NCBI RefSeq assembly: GCF_036320965.1
Contig: NC_092287.1
Span: forward strand, 6,927,797 to 6,991,796
Length of the DNA: 64,000 nt
Reading direction: 5' to 3'
DNA from: Panulirus ornatus
Lineage: Eukaryota > Arthropoda > Malacostraca > Decapoda > Palinuridae
This document shows positions 1 through 10,263 of the stretch, in pieces. Made by a program: the position numbers and the translations under genes. Below the pieces are notes generated by a model. That model was not told where the DNA came from, did no database searches, and worked only from the letters and a program-made list of their open reading frames with translations. Numbering within the stretch: the first letter of the stretch is position 1; each line of letters begins with the position of its first letter.

Positions 1-268
1 TCATGTACTAACCAAGTACTTTCGTCTACTCCCTGACTAATACTAATATCTACTCTGGTCATGTACTAACCAGGTACTTCCGTCTACTTCCTGACTAATA
101 CTACCACCTACTCTGGTCATGTACTAACCAGGTACTTTCGTCTACTTCCTGACTAATACTACCATCTACTCTGGTCATGTACTAACCAGGTACTTCGTCT
201 ACTTCCTGACTAATACTACCATCTACTCTGGTCATGTACTAACCAGGTACTTTCGTCTACTCTCTGAT
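1..268. repeat. 58-bp tandem repeat, about 4.6 copies
   Basis: Units begin TCATGTACTAACCAGGTACT at 1, 59, 117, 175 and 232 and end in CTACTCTGG. One unit has lost a base. The first copy starts at the window edge, so the array probably continues to the left. Confidence 0.95.
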
Positions 269-289
269 ACCCTTGGATGGCGACTGTGT

Positions 290-655
290 ATCAAGCTATT
301 GTTCTTCTGTTGACTCCGCTTATTGTTTGTGATGAAGTAAACAATGTGACCTGTTTACATAAGATCTTTAATACAATGTCGCTGGCTCTGTCTATCACTG
401 TATTTAACTTTCACTGAATTTACATCACTATGTGACTAACTATATCACTGTATTTAGCCTTCACTAACTGTATAGCACTACCATTAACTTCGCGATCGGT
501 ACATTAACGTATTTAATCATATTAACTCTATACTTAGCCTTATGAACTCCGTATAGCACTCTCTTTAACCATATTCAACACTTTGTTATCACTGTACCTA
601 ACCAATCATGAACTCTGGATAACACTATGTTTAACTTTCATTAACCTGCAAACAA
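290..655. other. AT-rich stretch, degenerate internal repeats, no gene
   Basis: The phrases ATCACTGTATTTAAC and TTTAACTTTCA recur imperfectly with TATAGCAC, suggesting an old, decayed tandem repeat. No coding signal is visible. Confidence 0.6.
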
Positions 656-669
656 GAGGTGAAAAAAAA

Positions 670-1023
670 GGGAAATGGAATGAGTATTCCGAAGGACGGT
701 TGAATGTGTTTGAACAGGCTGATAGGGTGGCGGATGAGGGATGCTTGCTTGGCACGAGGTGGCATCCGTAGTGCGAGAACCCTGGCGGATACTTCCGTGA
801 AAAGAGAAGAAGTGGTGAAAGCCACGCGTAAGATGAAGTGCGGCAGAGCGACAGGAGTGGATGGGTTTGCTTTGCCAAAGCTTCTGTGGTCCATGATTGC
901 ATGCCTGAGAACTGGAAGAATTCCTGTGTGGTGCCATCATATTTAGGGCAGGAGGCAGAGAGCTATGCTCGAATCCCGCCTGGTAGGGTGGCTGGGAGAC
1001 CGGTGAACGAAAAGGTCATATAG
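670..1023 (+). pseudogene. Decayed LINE (non-LTR retrotransposon) reverse-transcriptase fragment
   Basis: Three frame segments together match the N-terminal part of a LINE reverse transcriptase. GKWNEYSEGRLNV (frame 1, from 670) corresponds to the KWxEYFxxLLNV region before the RT. TRKMKCGRATGVDGF (frame 2, about 812-856) corresponds to the KMKxGKAxGxDGI block of the fingers domain. PENWKNSCVVPSY (frame 1, from about 904) corresponds to VPEDWKxAxIVPLYK. The usual NYRGISLL block is missing; the text runs straight into SYARIPPGRV, which resembles the following YARIxxxRV. Two frameshifts and this deletion show a dead copy. The endonuclease domain and catalytic YADD motif are absent. Family resemblance is from memory, not a search. 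Confidence 0.75.
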
Positions 1024-1160
1024 TGATATACGGGGGGCGACGTGCAGTCCGCGGGTGGGCCCAGGACGTGTGAGGTGATTACGGCAAATGATGGGATGTT
1101 GTTCTTTGGGGGCTTAGCTGTGGGTAGTAGGTTCCAGTTTCATAACAAGTGGACAAGGGC

Positions 1161-1203
<43 letters not shown>

Positions 1204-1336
1204 AAAACCAAAACTCCATCGCTATGTATAAGCTCCACCAGCTATGTATACCAGCACTCGCCCTGACCGGGATATTTCAGAAAATCTCGCTGGAAAATAA
1301 GCGACTATATAAATTACTTGTTACCTTCATCAAGCC
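1024..1336. repeat. Unassigned sequence containing an (AT)n tract at 1163-1201
   Basis: About 39 bp of uninterrupted AT lies at 1163-1201. The sequence either side is unique and shows no recognisable coding content. Confidence 0.9.
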
Positions 1337-1356
1337 GGGGGGGGGGGGGGGGGGGG
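1337..1356. repeat. G20 homopolymer
   Basis: An uninterrupted run of 20 G is followed by GAGAGGAGGGAGG. It is a likely site of sequencing-length error. Confidence 0.9.
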
Positions 1357-1410
1357 AGAGGAGGGAGGCTGAGTAATTAAACTCTTTTTTCATTAACCCA
1401 AATGTTAAGA

Positions 1411-1945
1411 GGAACCCCCCCCCCCCTCCCCCCTACCCCTCCCCCTCCTCCTCCTGGCCAGCTCCCCCAGGTCCCCTTGTGTTTGGTAAGTTAACGTTCA
1501 GGTAATGATTGTTAACGACATGGGGAGGGGAGGGGAGTTAACGATGTCGGGAGGGGGGGGGGGTTAACGGTGTCGGGGGGAGAGAACAGTGGTTGGGGAG
1601 GGAGGGAGAGAGGGAGGAGGGGGGGAGTTGATAATGGTCGAGGCAGGGATGGGGGCGGGGAGGAGGGGGGAGTAGTTAAGTAGTTAGTGGTTGGATGGGG
1701 CAGGGGAGGTAATGGTTTGGAGTTGAATGGGGAGTTCATGGTCGGCATTGTAGGAGGGGAGTGATGGTAGATGGGGGAGGTGGGAAGGGGGGAGACAGAT
1801 ATTGGTGGTGCGGTAAATATGGGTGTGAGGGGAGTTAGTGGTGGTCGAGGCGGGAGGGGAGTTAATGAGGAGAGGGGAGGGAGGGTAGTGGTAGTAGTAG
1901 TTAATGGTAGCGGGTGGCAGGGGGGGGGGGTAGGGACCAGCTTAA
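1411..1945. repeat. C-rich then G-rich degenerate minisatellite
   Basis: C-runs at 1411-1455 are followed by a G-rich stretch in which GGGGAGTTAA(T/C)GGT-like phrases recur at irregular 25-45 bp spacing. Many runs of four or more G could form G-quadruplexes. There is no coding signal. Confidence 0.7.
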
Positions 1946-1983
1946 TGGTACAACCTTCAGTTATAAGAAAATTGTATATATAT

Positions 1984-1985
<2 letters not shown>

Positions 1986-2046
<61 letters not shown>
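1986..2046. repeat. (TC)n microsatellite
   Basis: About 61 bp of uninterrupted TC directly abuts the family A repeat that follows. Confidence 0.97.
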
Positions 2047-2050
<4 letters not shown>

Positions 2051-2161
2051 AATTTTCCAAAAGAAGGAACAGAGAAAGGGGCCCAGGTGAGGATATTCCC
2101 TCTAAGGCCCAGTCCTCTGTTCTTAACGCTACCTCGCTAATGCGGGAAATGGCGAATAGTA

Positions 2162-2163
<2 letters not shown>
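2047..2163 (-). mobile_element. Dispersed SINE-like repeat, family A, copy 1
   Basis: On the minus strand this reads CTATTCGCCATTTCCCGCAT, then GCGAGGTAGCGTTAAGAACA, GGACTGGGCC, GGAATATCCTCACCTGGG and CTGTTCCTTCTTTTGGAAAA. The same order occurs on the plus strand at 10776-11000 and 29120-29248. This copy lacks the 3' module seen at 10776-11000. A TC tract lies at one end and an AT tract at the other. The TAGCGAGGTAGCG phrase is faintly reminiscent of a tRNA A box; I see no certain B box. Confidence 0.8.

Positions 2164-2164
<1 letters not shown>

Positions 2165-2237
<73 letters not shown>
2165..2237. repeat. (AT)n microsatellite
   Basis: About 73 bp of pure AT abuts the family A repeat on its 5' side in element orientation. 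Confidence 0.97.
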
Positions 2238-2240
<3 letters not shown>

Positions 2241-2655
2241 GACTAAAGTTCTCGATATCTTCCCAGGACTAACACATATGTGAGGAGTCCAAAAAAACTC
2301 AGGTTAATGCAAATGGCATTGTTAAAAACGGATCCATCAGACGTGGGGAAACGGGTCCCGCTGTGTGTGAACGGGTCGGTGAGGACTGCGTCAGAACCGG
2401 TGTGTGAGGGAGTATGAGGGAGGAAATGAGTGAGGGAGGGAGTGAGGGAGTGAGGGAAGGGTAGGTACAGCCATCGCCATGAAAAAAAAAGCCACCAGTT
2501 TGCCAAACGTATGAGAGGGTTGGGGAGGAAGAGCGTCAGGTAGGAGGAGGAAGAAGAGGAAGAAGAGGAGGAGAGGGTGGACGAGGGAGACGAACACGGA
2601 GGGTGGGGAGAATAGACGGATGCAAGGACGGGCTTGCAGAATGAGACGGGCTGTG

Positions 2656-2658
<3 letters not shown>
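2238..2658. other. Unassigned sequence, no gene seen
   Basis: A purine-rich stretch at about 2400-2470 repeats GTGAGGGAGGGA-like words. Reading frames here are low-complexity and no domain is recognisable. Confidence 0.6.

Positions 2659-2748
<90 letters not shown>
2659..2748. repeat. (AG)n microsatellite
   Basis: About 90 bp of pure AG, able to form triplex (H-)DNA. Confidence 0.97.
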
Positions 2749-2750
<2 letters not shown>

Positions 2751-2820
2751 TTTCTTGAACTATTTCAATCCTCAACAGTTGACCTTCATGGTTCGCCACA
2801 GAGCAGTGGGTTGCCACGTT

Positions 2821-2955
2821 ATACGTGGGTGTCATGTACATGGAGCTGGCAGTATGTACGTGGGTGTCATGTACATGGAGTTGGCAGTATGTACGTGGGT
2901 GTCATGTACATGGAGGTGGCAGTATGTACGTGGGTGTCATGTACATACACGGGGG
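2821..2955. repeat. 35-bp minisatellite, about 4 copies
   Basis: Units begin GTACGTGGGTGTCATGTACA at 2821 (variant ATACG), 2856, 2891 and 2926 and continue TGGAG(C/T/G)TGGCAGTAT. Confidence 0.95.
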
Positions 2956-3004
2956 GCGTGCATGTACACTAGCTTACCAGCTGATGGGATGAGGCGCTTT
3001 GCCA

Positions 3005-3042
<38 letters not shown>

Positions 3043-3046
3043 ACAC

Positions 3047-3086
<40 letters not shown>

Positions 3087-3090
3087 ACAC

Positions 3091-3131
<41 letters not shown>
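3005..3131. repeat. (CA)n microsatellite with TA/GC interruptions
   Basis: About 127 bp of CA is broken by a few CATAC and CGCAC variants that themselves recur, so an interrupted block has been duplicated inside the tract. Confidence 0.97.
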
Positions 3132-3132
<1 letters not shown>

Positions 3133-3203
3133 GACGTCTTCGCCCCTCATACCCAACTGTTCTATCCAGACCAAAAGGACTGTACGTCCGCTGCTCTGGA
3201 CAG

Positions 3204-3343
3204 CCACCCCTATCCCCTATCCGTCCCCACGCCACCCCTATCCCCTATCCGTCCCCACGCCACCTCTATCCCCTATCCGTCTCCGCGCCACCCGTATCCC
3301 CTATCCGTCCCCACGCCACCCCTATCCCCTATCCGTACATGAC
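3204..3343. repeat. 28-bp minisatellite, 5 copies
   Basis: Units CCACCCCTATCCCCTATCCG followed by TCCCCACG start at 3204, 3232, 3260, 3288 and 3316. Confidence 0.95.
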
Positions 3344-3344
3344 C

Positions 3345-3735
3345 CACCCTCTAGACTAATACCCCCCTCCCCTCCCTCCCCCCTCATGTCATGAACCTCC
3401 CCCTCCTCCCTTCCACCACAGATACCCCCCCCCCCCTTCCAACAGAGGCACCACCCCCCCCTCTCCTCCCCCCAGACCATCCCCCTCCCTCCCCCGGTTC
3501 CGAAGGCTGAGTCAGAGGCAGACGCGACCTCCTGGGGGGCGCGGGGGGGGGGGGTTCAGTGTGTTTACCAGGAGGGGGGGTGGGGTTACTACCCCCTCTC
3601 CCCCACCCACATCCAGCGCCGACACCCCCCCCCCTCCACCCCCCCCTAGTAGACCAGGCGCCGCCCTGTCTAAGGGGAGAGGGGGGGGTCAATAAGGAAA
3701 GGGGGGGAGGAGGAGGAGGAGGAGGAGGCCTCGGT
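3345..3735. other. Homopolymer-rich C and G tracts, no gene
   Basis: Many C7-C10 and G8-G10 runs occur, the strand bias switching from C-rich to G-rich near 3490-3550 and again near 3600-3680. All frames are low-complexity. Confidence 0.7.
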
Positions 3736-3738
3736 GGG

Positions 3739-3741
<3 letters not shown>

Positions 3742-3812
<71 letters not shown>
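3742..3812. repeat. (GA)n microsatellite
   Basis: About 71 bp of pure GA. Confidence 0.97.
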
Positions 3813-3817
<5 letters not shown>

Positions 3818-3918
3818 ACAGAGATCCTACCATGTATTCACGGGGATCACAGAGGCGCGGACGTCTGGCCTGGGCTGGAGGCCCGCGCCAAAAGCAAGCA
3901 AGGCACGGGAGACGATGA

Positions 3919-4136
3919 CGAAGGAGGAGGAGGAGGAGGAGGAGCCACATTTATATTGATACGTCACCCACAGTCGAGGGGAAGCCGTACGAAGGAGAAC
4001 ACAAGAGACAACACAAGCTGAGGAAAAGAGACGGGTAAGACCAAGCCAGGGTGGGAGGAGGAGGGAGAGGAAGGATGAGGAGGAGGAGGAGGAGGCGGGA
4101 GAGGAAGGAGGAGGAGGAGGAGGAGGAGGAGGAGGG
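3919..4136. repeat. (GGA)n tracts at 3919-3943 and 4053-4135
   Basis: Two GGA-rich runs are separated by about 110 bp of unique sequence. The second is interrupted by GGCGGGAGAGGAAGG. Confidence 0.9.
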
Positions 4137-4204
4137 AATGTGTGGACGAAGCATGTGAGCGAAGACACACACATTGTTAGAGTCTTTGGATATACTGGCG
4201 AGAA

Positions 4205-4316
4205 GACACTGCCGTTACACTGCCGGAGACACTGTTGCTACACTGCCGGAGACAGTGCAACACTGCCGTTACACTGCTGCTACACTGCCGGACGCCGTCG
4301 CAATACTGCCGGAGAT
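4205..4316. repeat. Degenerate short minisatellite, ACTGCCG core
   Basis: CACTGCCG, TACACTGCCGGAGAC and CACTGTTGCTAC alternate roughly every 12-20 bp. Confidence 0.75.
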
Positions 4317-4669
4317 GTGGCCGTTCTCCTCCCCCAACTCTCCCTCATCACACCGGATCTCCAGTAACTAGACCGGGGCCACGTATGGCCCCCCGCGCCG
4401 TTACCCTGTTGGTGATGGCCAGCAGAGGACACGCAGCCTTCCGGGGGGACCCGCTGTCGCTCACGAGACCTCGCGGCTGTCATACGACGGTGACCGATGC
4501 CAGGGTGGTTAGCGAAGCGCTCCACACACACTGTACCATACAGTACTAGGATGCTGTGGCTTGCTACAGTCCTTACAGCCAAGGGTACAGGGACCATGCA
4601 ATTGCTGTATTTGTTCTTGATGCTGCTACTTCCATCTTTGACTCCTTGTTTTTCTACAGTGTAGGAGAC

Positions 4670-4796
4670 GAGAGAGAGTACCTATTCATCGACCAGCTTC
4701 GACCGTAGGGAGGATGAACACCTGGGGTGGGTGTACGACCAACTGCCACGCCCAGGGCTCAAACCCGCGTGGGGTCCGACCCGTGTGCTGGCCAGC
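4670..4796 (-). mobile_element. Possible tRNA-derived SINE
   Basis: On the minus strand TGGCCAGCACACGG (A-box-like, 4781-4794) is followed by GGGTTTGAGCCC (B-box-like, 4754-4765), then GTGTTCATCCTCCCT and GCTGGTCGATGAATAGGTAC. The box order fits a Pol III promoter, but their spacing is shorter than in a normal tRNA. I recall similar wording in decapod repeats but cannot confirm it. It is single-copy in this window. Confidence 0.4.
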
Positions 4797-4838
4797 GCTG
4801 ACTCATGGTCAGTAACGATAAACACGACAGCACGGAGG

Positions 4839-4840
<2 letters not shown>

Positions 4841-4892
<52 letters not shown>
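4841..4892. repeat. (TG)n microsatellite
   Basis: About 52 bp of pure TG, followed by a G9 run. Confidence 0.97.
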
Positions 4893-4894
<2 letters not shown>

Positions 4895-4982
4895 TTATGG
4901 GGGGGGGGGCGATGATGATGTGTGCCCCTCTTAAATCAACCTCCTTTGTTTACTGTCTGCCTCCGATGAGGTTAGGTTTCCT

Positions 4983-5130
4983 CCAACCTGACCCCTGACC
5001 TATGACCCGTGTCTTCTTACTCACCCATGAACCCCACTTGACCCTTGACCCCCTGAATCATGACCTCCCCCATCACCATTGACCAGACTCCTAACCTAAG
5101 CTATCACCCCTGACCCAACCCATGACCCTA
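4983..5130. repeat. TGACC-rich degenerate short repeat
   Basis: CCCTGACC, CTATGACCC, CTTGACCC and CATGACC recur every 9-15 bp. On the minus strand this is a GGTCA-rich sequence like those at 16.2-16.6 and 54.4-55.3 kb. Confidence 0.7.
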
Positions 5131-6050
5131 ACAGTCTCTGACCGGAGTGTACAAGATGGAGACAAACACACACACACAGAGAAACAGGAGATAAAAAAAC
5201 AACAGAAAAAGTCTCACAAACAGAGAGCAACAGAGTACCTCGCCATCTACCAACAGAAGCACCAATGGGGTACACAACAGAGAGGCCCCCCCAGCGTGGA
5301 CCAGACCAGCCAGGCTGCTGGGGGCTGTGTTAGGGGCCTGAGGGCTGGTGAGGGGCCTGAGGGCTGTGCTATCCATCAGCTTGGTCGACCAAACGACCCA
5401 ATCTAGCCAGACGCCAGGGCCCGGCCAGGCCCGGGCTATGGGAGGGAGAGAGGGGGGGGTGAAGACCCCCCTGAAGACCCCCCCAAAGACCCACTTTCAT
5501 TATTCTATGGAGCCACGAATCAATTCTGGCAATAGTGATTAAGGAGGAAGAGTAACGAATTGGATATTTGAGGTCGAGTCATTCCATTCCCCCGCCATAT
5601 TCCCTCCCCCCCCCCCCCCCCACCACCCTTGTTCCAGTTCTAAGTAACGTGACTTGCGTAGGGGGGTAGGTTAGGAGGTTGAGGCTGCTACCTACCTCCC
5701 CCAGATCAAGCCTCGTCTTTCCCTCCCTCCCTCCCTCCCTTCCTCGCCTCCCTCCTCGGTTAGTCTCAAAATGACAAGTCCGTCGACGCGTCGGTACCGA
5801 CCAAGGAATGGAAGGAGAGAGAAGAAGAGGAGGGAAAATGACCTGTGGGTTGGGGGGAGTTTTCCAGGGTGTGGAGGGAGGTGGAGGGTGGTGGAGGGAG
5901 GAGGGGTGTTTAAGACGCATCGCCCATCCCTCCTCCCCCTTGTGTCTGTCTCTTCCCTTCCCACAACCCGCCCTCTTCCTCCCCACCTCAATCCTCAGGA
6001 AACCTGATCATATTTTACCGCATGAATAATGTCTCTAATGGAAAGGGAGG
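5131..6050. other. Unassigned sequence with C and G homopolymers, no gene
   Basis: A C16 run lies at 5606-5621 and several pyrimidine-rich patches follow. A 15-bp direct duplication (AGGGCCTGAGGGCTG) sits at about 5330-5365. No recognisable protein domain in any frame. Confidence 0.55.
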
Positions 6051-6052
6051 GC

Positions 6053-6054
<2 letters not shown>

Positions 6055-6100
<46 letters not shown>
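6055..6100. repeat. (CA)n microsatellite
   Basis: About 46 bp of pure CA. Confidence 0.97.
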
Positions 6101-6103
<3 letters not shown>

Positions 6104-6325
6104 GAGGAGTGGGGTGGTGGGGGGGAAATAATAACATCCCATCCGAGTCTATAAGGACGAAGGAGAGCTCTGACCTCAGGCATACAAGACAGACAGACAA
6201 GACAGGAGTGTCTGGACGGAGAAGATGATTGTGTACACACTCTAGTGTTTCTCGTCACGCTGGTCATCCACTGGCGCTGCTGGAGGAGGCGTGTAGCCAC
6301 ACGGGCCATCGCGGTACACCCCGGT

Positions 6326-6375
6326 TGTGGTAGTAGTAGTAGTAGTAGTGGTAGTGGTAGTGGTAGTAGTAGTAA

Positions 6376-6409
<34 letters not shown>

Positions 6410-6410
6410 T

Positions 6411-6445
<35 letters not shown>

Positions 6446-6470
6446 GGTAGTAGTACTTGTGGTAGTACCG
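6326..6470. repeat. (GTA)n trinucleotide array with GTG variants
   Basis: About 145 bp of GTA/GTG/GTT units. It reads as poly-Val, poly-Ser or poly-Tyr depending on frame and strand, so those frames are not genes. Confidence 0.95.
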
Positions 6471-6539
6471 GTTAGAAGCAGCGACTGTACTGGTCTCCGG
6501 TACGTCGGGTAGAATGACCCGAGATGAAGCAGGTGGGGC

Positions 6540-6765
6540 TGGAACGTTCGACGCGAGAAGGACGTTCAACTGGGATAGCCTGAAGATCGAACGCGCTCTC
6601 GGGAGGGACGGCCTACCCAAAAAGCCCGAAGACTGAACGCACAAGTGGCAGGGACGTTCTACTAAAATAGCCTGAAGATCGAACTTGTGCATTTGGGAGG
6701 AACGTTCTACTCAAATAGCCTGAAGACTGAACGCACAAGTGGCAGGGACGTTCTACTGGATTTGC
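6540..6765. repeat. 46-bp minisatellite, about 4.5 copies
   Basis: Phase words ACGTTC(T/A)AC at 6562, 6654, 6702 and 6748, plus ACGGCCTAC at 6608, give spacings of 46, 46, 48 and 46. Each unit contains AGCCTGAAGA(T/C). Alternate units share GAACGCACAAGTGGCAGGGA, hinting at a two-unit higher order. Confidence 0.9.
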
Positions 6766-7766
6766 AACAGGTGGAGGATCACGGAACGTGCTGACGGCGA
6801 CGTGTCGTGTGCGAGGTCAGGTGCACCCACACCGCCCGCTGATCCAGGAGCCATGTGTGAGCTGTCGGGGAAGAGGAGGAGGAAGGACACTTCTATACAT
6901 CTCCCTCCCTCACCTCACCTCAACAAGGCGCTCAATACTCTACGGATTTCTCCCTCTCTCCCTCCCCTGCCCAACGGGATACCTACAATGCCTCCTAAAT
7001 GTGAAACGAGATTCCTGGAATGTTTGTACGATCGGCTCTGGAAGGCGAGGCCGCTCGGTGCCCGCGCCCGTAGACACCCAGACCATAAACAGGTAACGCA
7101 AAGGCCGGGGGCTGGTGCGCCAGCTAGCACACGGCTTTCCATGAACCCACCACATCATTCCATCCTTTACGCACAGTCTACGCCCCCGCCTCTCCTGCAG
7201 ACACCAGGCGCTTCCTGGAAGTCCCTTGCAAATGCCGGCGGCCTTTGACGCTAACTTCGTCAGCCATAAACACCTTCTTCCATGTCAGCTTCTGGTGAGA
7301 AAAGGATGTTTTTCGCAAGATGTCGAGGCGCGAGTTGAGACCAACACCAGAAGACCAACAATTTTTGCCATCCTTCCAGGCGCTGCTGGTTATTACCCGT
7401 CCTGGAATCCAGCGGGGGTTCGAGTGGGTCTTTCCCATCAGTCTGCAAGATATATTCATATCCCGGGGGTCCTTCCAGAACCGGGGAGATACATCACAAA
7501 TGGCGGGGAAATACGTGACATCTTCTCTCAGAGATGAAATGGGTCAGGAATATCAAATATTGTGATTCGAAATCACTGAGCAGGACTGGAACAACATGAA
7601 GAAGCTTAGGGCTCACATCTCCACACCGGGGATGGGTCTACCTCGCCCTCGCCGCAGCAAACACCAGACCTTGTGTTGCAGGTGTTGGGCAGAAAACCAT
7701 AACCACACGACTGTGAGGTCTTTCCCCTTAGGGCATGGCGGACGGTGCGCTGTTAAAGCGAGATGA

Positions 7767-7770
<4 letters not shown>
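6766..7770. other. Unique sequence, no recognised gene
   Basis: One of the longer non-repetitive stretches. Open frames of 169 and 103 codons on the plus strand (6739-7248, 7226-7537) show no domain, motif or signal I recognise, and there is no clear splice-bounded exon. I treat it as non-coding. Confidence 0.5.

Positions 7771-7827
<57 letters not shown>
7771..7827. repeat. (GT)n microsatellite
   Basis: About 57 bp of pure GT. Confidence 0.97.
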
Positions 7828-7828
<1 letters not shown>

Positions 7829-8864
7829 TTGTCTACGAAGCTGGCCTCTTCCTGTGAGCCGTATGACCGCGTCCTCCAGTACCTTCGAAAAGAGCTTTCG
7901 TACCACCCCCAGCAGGATGGTTACACTGGCGTCATGTGGAGGCCCTGAAGCCCGGAGCAGGACTCAACGACTGACACATCTTCGCCAACGTAGGATAACA
8001 CATCCCCTACGAGTCCTGTGACCCAGGGTCAGTATCCTTCGCCAGTGTGCCTGGCGGCTGTAATGTGTGTGTGTCACCTCATCTGACACTCCGACACGTT
8101 GTTACCAGGTAACTGACACGTTGTGGGATGACACCCCGACACACAGCAGAAGGGAAAGATGAACTTTCGTACGTTTTTAATTCAGAGCTGAAGAACACAG
8201 CCTTGGCTGGTGGGACACACACACCCACCCACACACACACATCCCATTCACCCAGGCGTCACAGTGGTGAATACGTGTGTGCATCGTTACCACTGAACTG
8301 TTTTCCACTGCAGTCTGTATCCTTAATCGCCAGTAGCCAGACGTCTCGTTAGACTCGTGTCCCCTGGTAACACTGGTGTATTCATATCATCATACATCCT
8401 TGAACGCTGCCACGCGAGAGAGACGCCTCCTCTGGGTGTCCTCCACCCCAACCCCAACCTCCTCTGGGGTCGAGAGAGAGCATTCGGAAGGGTTCACATA
8501 AATGACCAACTCGGTTGAAACATTCAGAAAAAAGGGATTATAATTTCAACGCTCGTGGAATCTCGAAGGAATATGCAGACTCCGAGCTCCCGGAAAACCA
8601 TTCCACACCATCGTCGACTTAAGGCAAGCAAGTGAGAGTTCCAGCGAAAGGTTAGGTTCGGGTCTGAAATTGACTGGTCCTCACTGTCATGTTCAGACGG
8701 TATCTGGTAAGCAGAACGTATATGATCGCTGATAAGAACACATGAGGAAAAGGACGCGGGCGCGTGGCGTTACGCGGGTCTGTCAAAACTGACAAGAGGC
8801 CCTTTGTGGACGGGGGCACACGTAGACAGCTCATGGAAGCAGTGGTGGTCTGAGTAGTACCTCT

Positions 8865-8866
<2 letters not shown>
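7828..8866. other. Unique sequence, no gene seen
   Basis: Short ACACACCC runs lie near 8215-8242; otherwise there is no repeat and no recognisable protein or RNA motif. Confidence 0.5.

Positions 8867-8923
<57 letters not shown>
8867..8923. repeat. (GA)n microsatellite
   Basis: About 57 bp of pure GA. Confidence 0.97.
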
Positions 8924-8924
<1 letters not shown>

Positions 8925-9114
8925 AGAGCCGTCAGCACGAGGCGGGGGAGGCGGGGCTGACCGCTCGGCCCAGGCCTAATAAAACCAATTAACGGGACAC
9001 ATCCCAACCCCAAACAGAAATTAGCCCAACTAACTGGGATTTACAACTGGGTGGTTATTGCTAATTTATCCCCCCAACCCTCCCCTCCTTAACCGCCCCT
9101 CCCTCCCCCCCAAC

Positions 9115-9199
9115 CACCACCACGCTCTTGTGGTTGTGATCCACTCCCTTTCCTTACCCTCCTCCTCCACCACCACGCTCTTGTGGTTGTGATCCACTC
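9115..9199. repeat. 32-bp direct duplication about 53 bp apart
   Basis: ACCACGCTCTTGTGGTTGTG and the following ATCCACTC appear twice, ending at 9146 and 9199, with pyrimidine-rich sequence between. Confidence 0.9.
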
Positions 9200-9309
9200 A
9201 AATTGTGAGGCACCTGGTGTCGCCTTTGGGTCAAGATTGTGGGTTGGTCCAGCCGCCACGGGTCGAGGCTGCTGCATGACTGGGGTCATGGAAGGTGTGG
9301 TGCGTGTGG

Positions 9310-9372
9310 TGGTGCATGTGGAGGTGAATGTGGTGAATGTGGTGGTGAATGTGGTGAATGTGGTGGTGGGCT
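9310..9372. repeat. GTGAATGTG short repeat
   Basis: GGTGAATGTGGTGAATGTGG is repeated with GGT insertions. Confidence 0.9.
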
Positions 9373-9394
9373 GTTTATGGTGATGGGGATTGAG

Positions 9395-9725
9395 GACGAG
9401 AGTACGACCCTTGAGGACAACGGTACGACCCTTGAGCACGACGATACGACCTTTGAGGACGTCTACGACCCTTGAGCACGACGGTACGACCTTTGAGCAC
9501 GAGCGTCTGTGCGACCCTTGAGCACGACGGTAGGACCCTTGAGGACAATGGTACGACCCTTGAGCACGACGGTACGACCCTTGAATTCGATGGCGTGACC
9601 TTTGACCCCCAACCCCTACGCATCAGGATAAGGACCAAAAGGTCGTGACAAAAGCGTCGTACCGCCGCGCCCACAGGTCGTACCACCGTACTCAAGGGTC
9701 GTATCGTAGTGTGCAGAGGTCGTAC
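9395..9725. repeat. Inverted-arm minisatellite locus 1
   Basis: Left arm (9395-9590): about nine units of ACGACCCTTGAGCACGACGG. Centre: GATGGCGTGACCTTTGACCC, with the DR1-like TGACCTTTGACCC at 9596-9608. Right arm (9637-9725): shorter and degenerate, in the reverse sense, with TCGTACCACCGTACTCAAGG. The unit is 21 bp with a few indels. Related loci lie at 23.5, 28.5, 30.0, 40.9 and 60.4 kb. The arrangement resembles a foldback element; mobility is inferred only. Confidence 0.7.
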
Positions 9726-9829
9726 AGTCACCAATGAAGGGTTAACGATAGTTTCGCCTCCCATAGACGGTTCCCATTGGCTAATATTGTTGACATCTAC
9801 TGCCGCTGAGCAGGGTGGTGCCAGGTGGT

Positions 9830-10145
9830 CAGATCTGGACCAATTAGAAGCCAGGTGTTCAGATCTGGACCAATAAAAAGCAAGGTGGTCAGATCTGGAC
9901 CAATAAGAAGCCAGGTGTTCAGATCTGGACCAATAAGAAGCCAGGTGTTCAGATCTGGACCAATAAGAAGCCAGGTGTTCAGACCTGGACCAATAAGAAG
10001 CCAGATTTCCAGATCAGGACCAATAAGAAGCCAGGTGGTTAGACCCGGACCAATAAGAAGCCATGTGGCCAGACCCGGACCAATAAGAACCCATGTGGTC
10101 CGACCTGGACCAATAAGAAGCCAGGTGGTCAGGACCCGGACCAAT
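9830..10145. repeat. 30-bp minisatellite with a CCAAT in every unit, about 10.5 copies
   Basis: Unit GGTGGTCAGATCTGGACCAA followed by TAAGAAGCCA, with an almost exact 30-bp period. Each unit keeps CCAAT, and most keep GATCTGGACC or GACCTGGACC. Confidence 0.95.
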
Positions 10146-10263
10146 CACACTTCACGACACGTCACCTGCAGCAGGAGGTAACGGCGGCAAGACACGGGCG
10201 GTGGTGCCCTTCATACTGTATCGTTTTTACCTGAGTATCTCCTGCAGGGGAGGTGCACAGCGA

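Noticed and set aside
6739..7537. Possible exon in unique sequence
   Set aside because: No domain, no consistent splice signals and a competing minus-strand frame; not supported.
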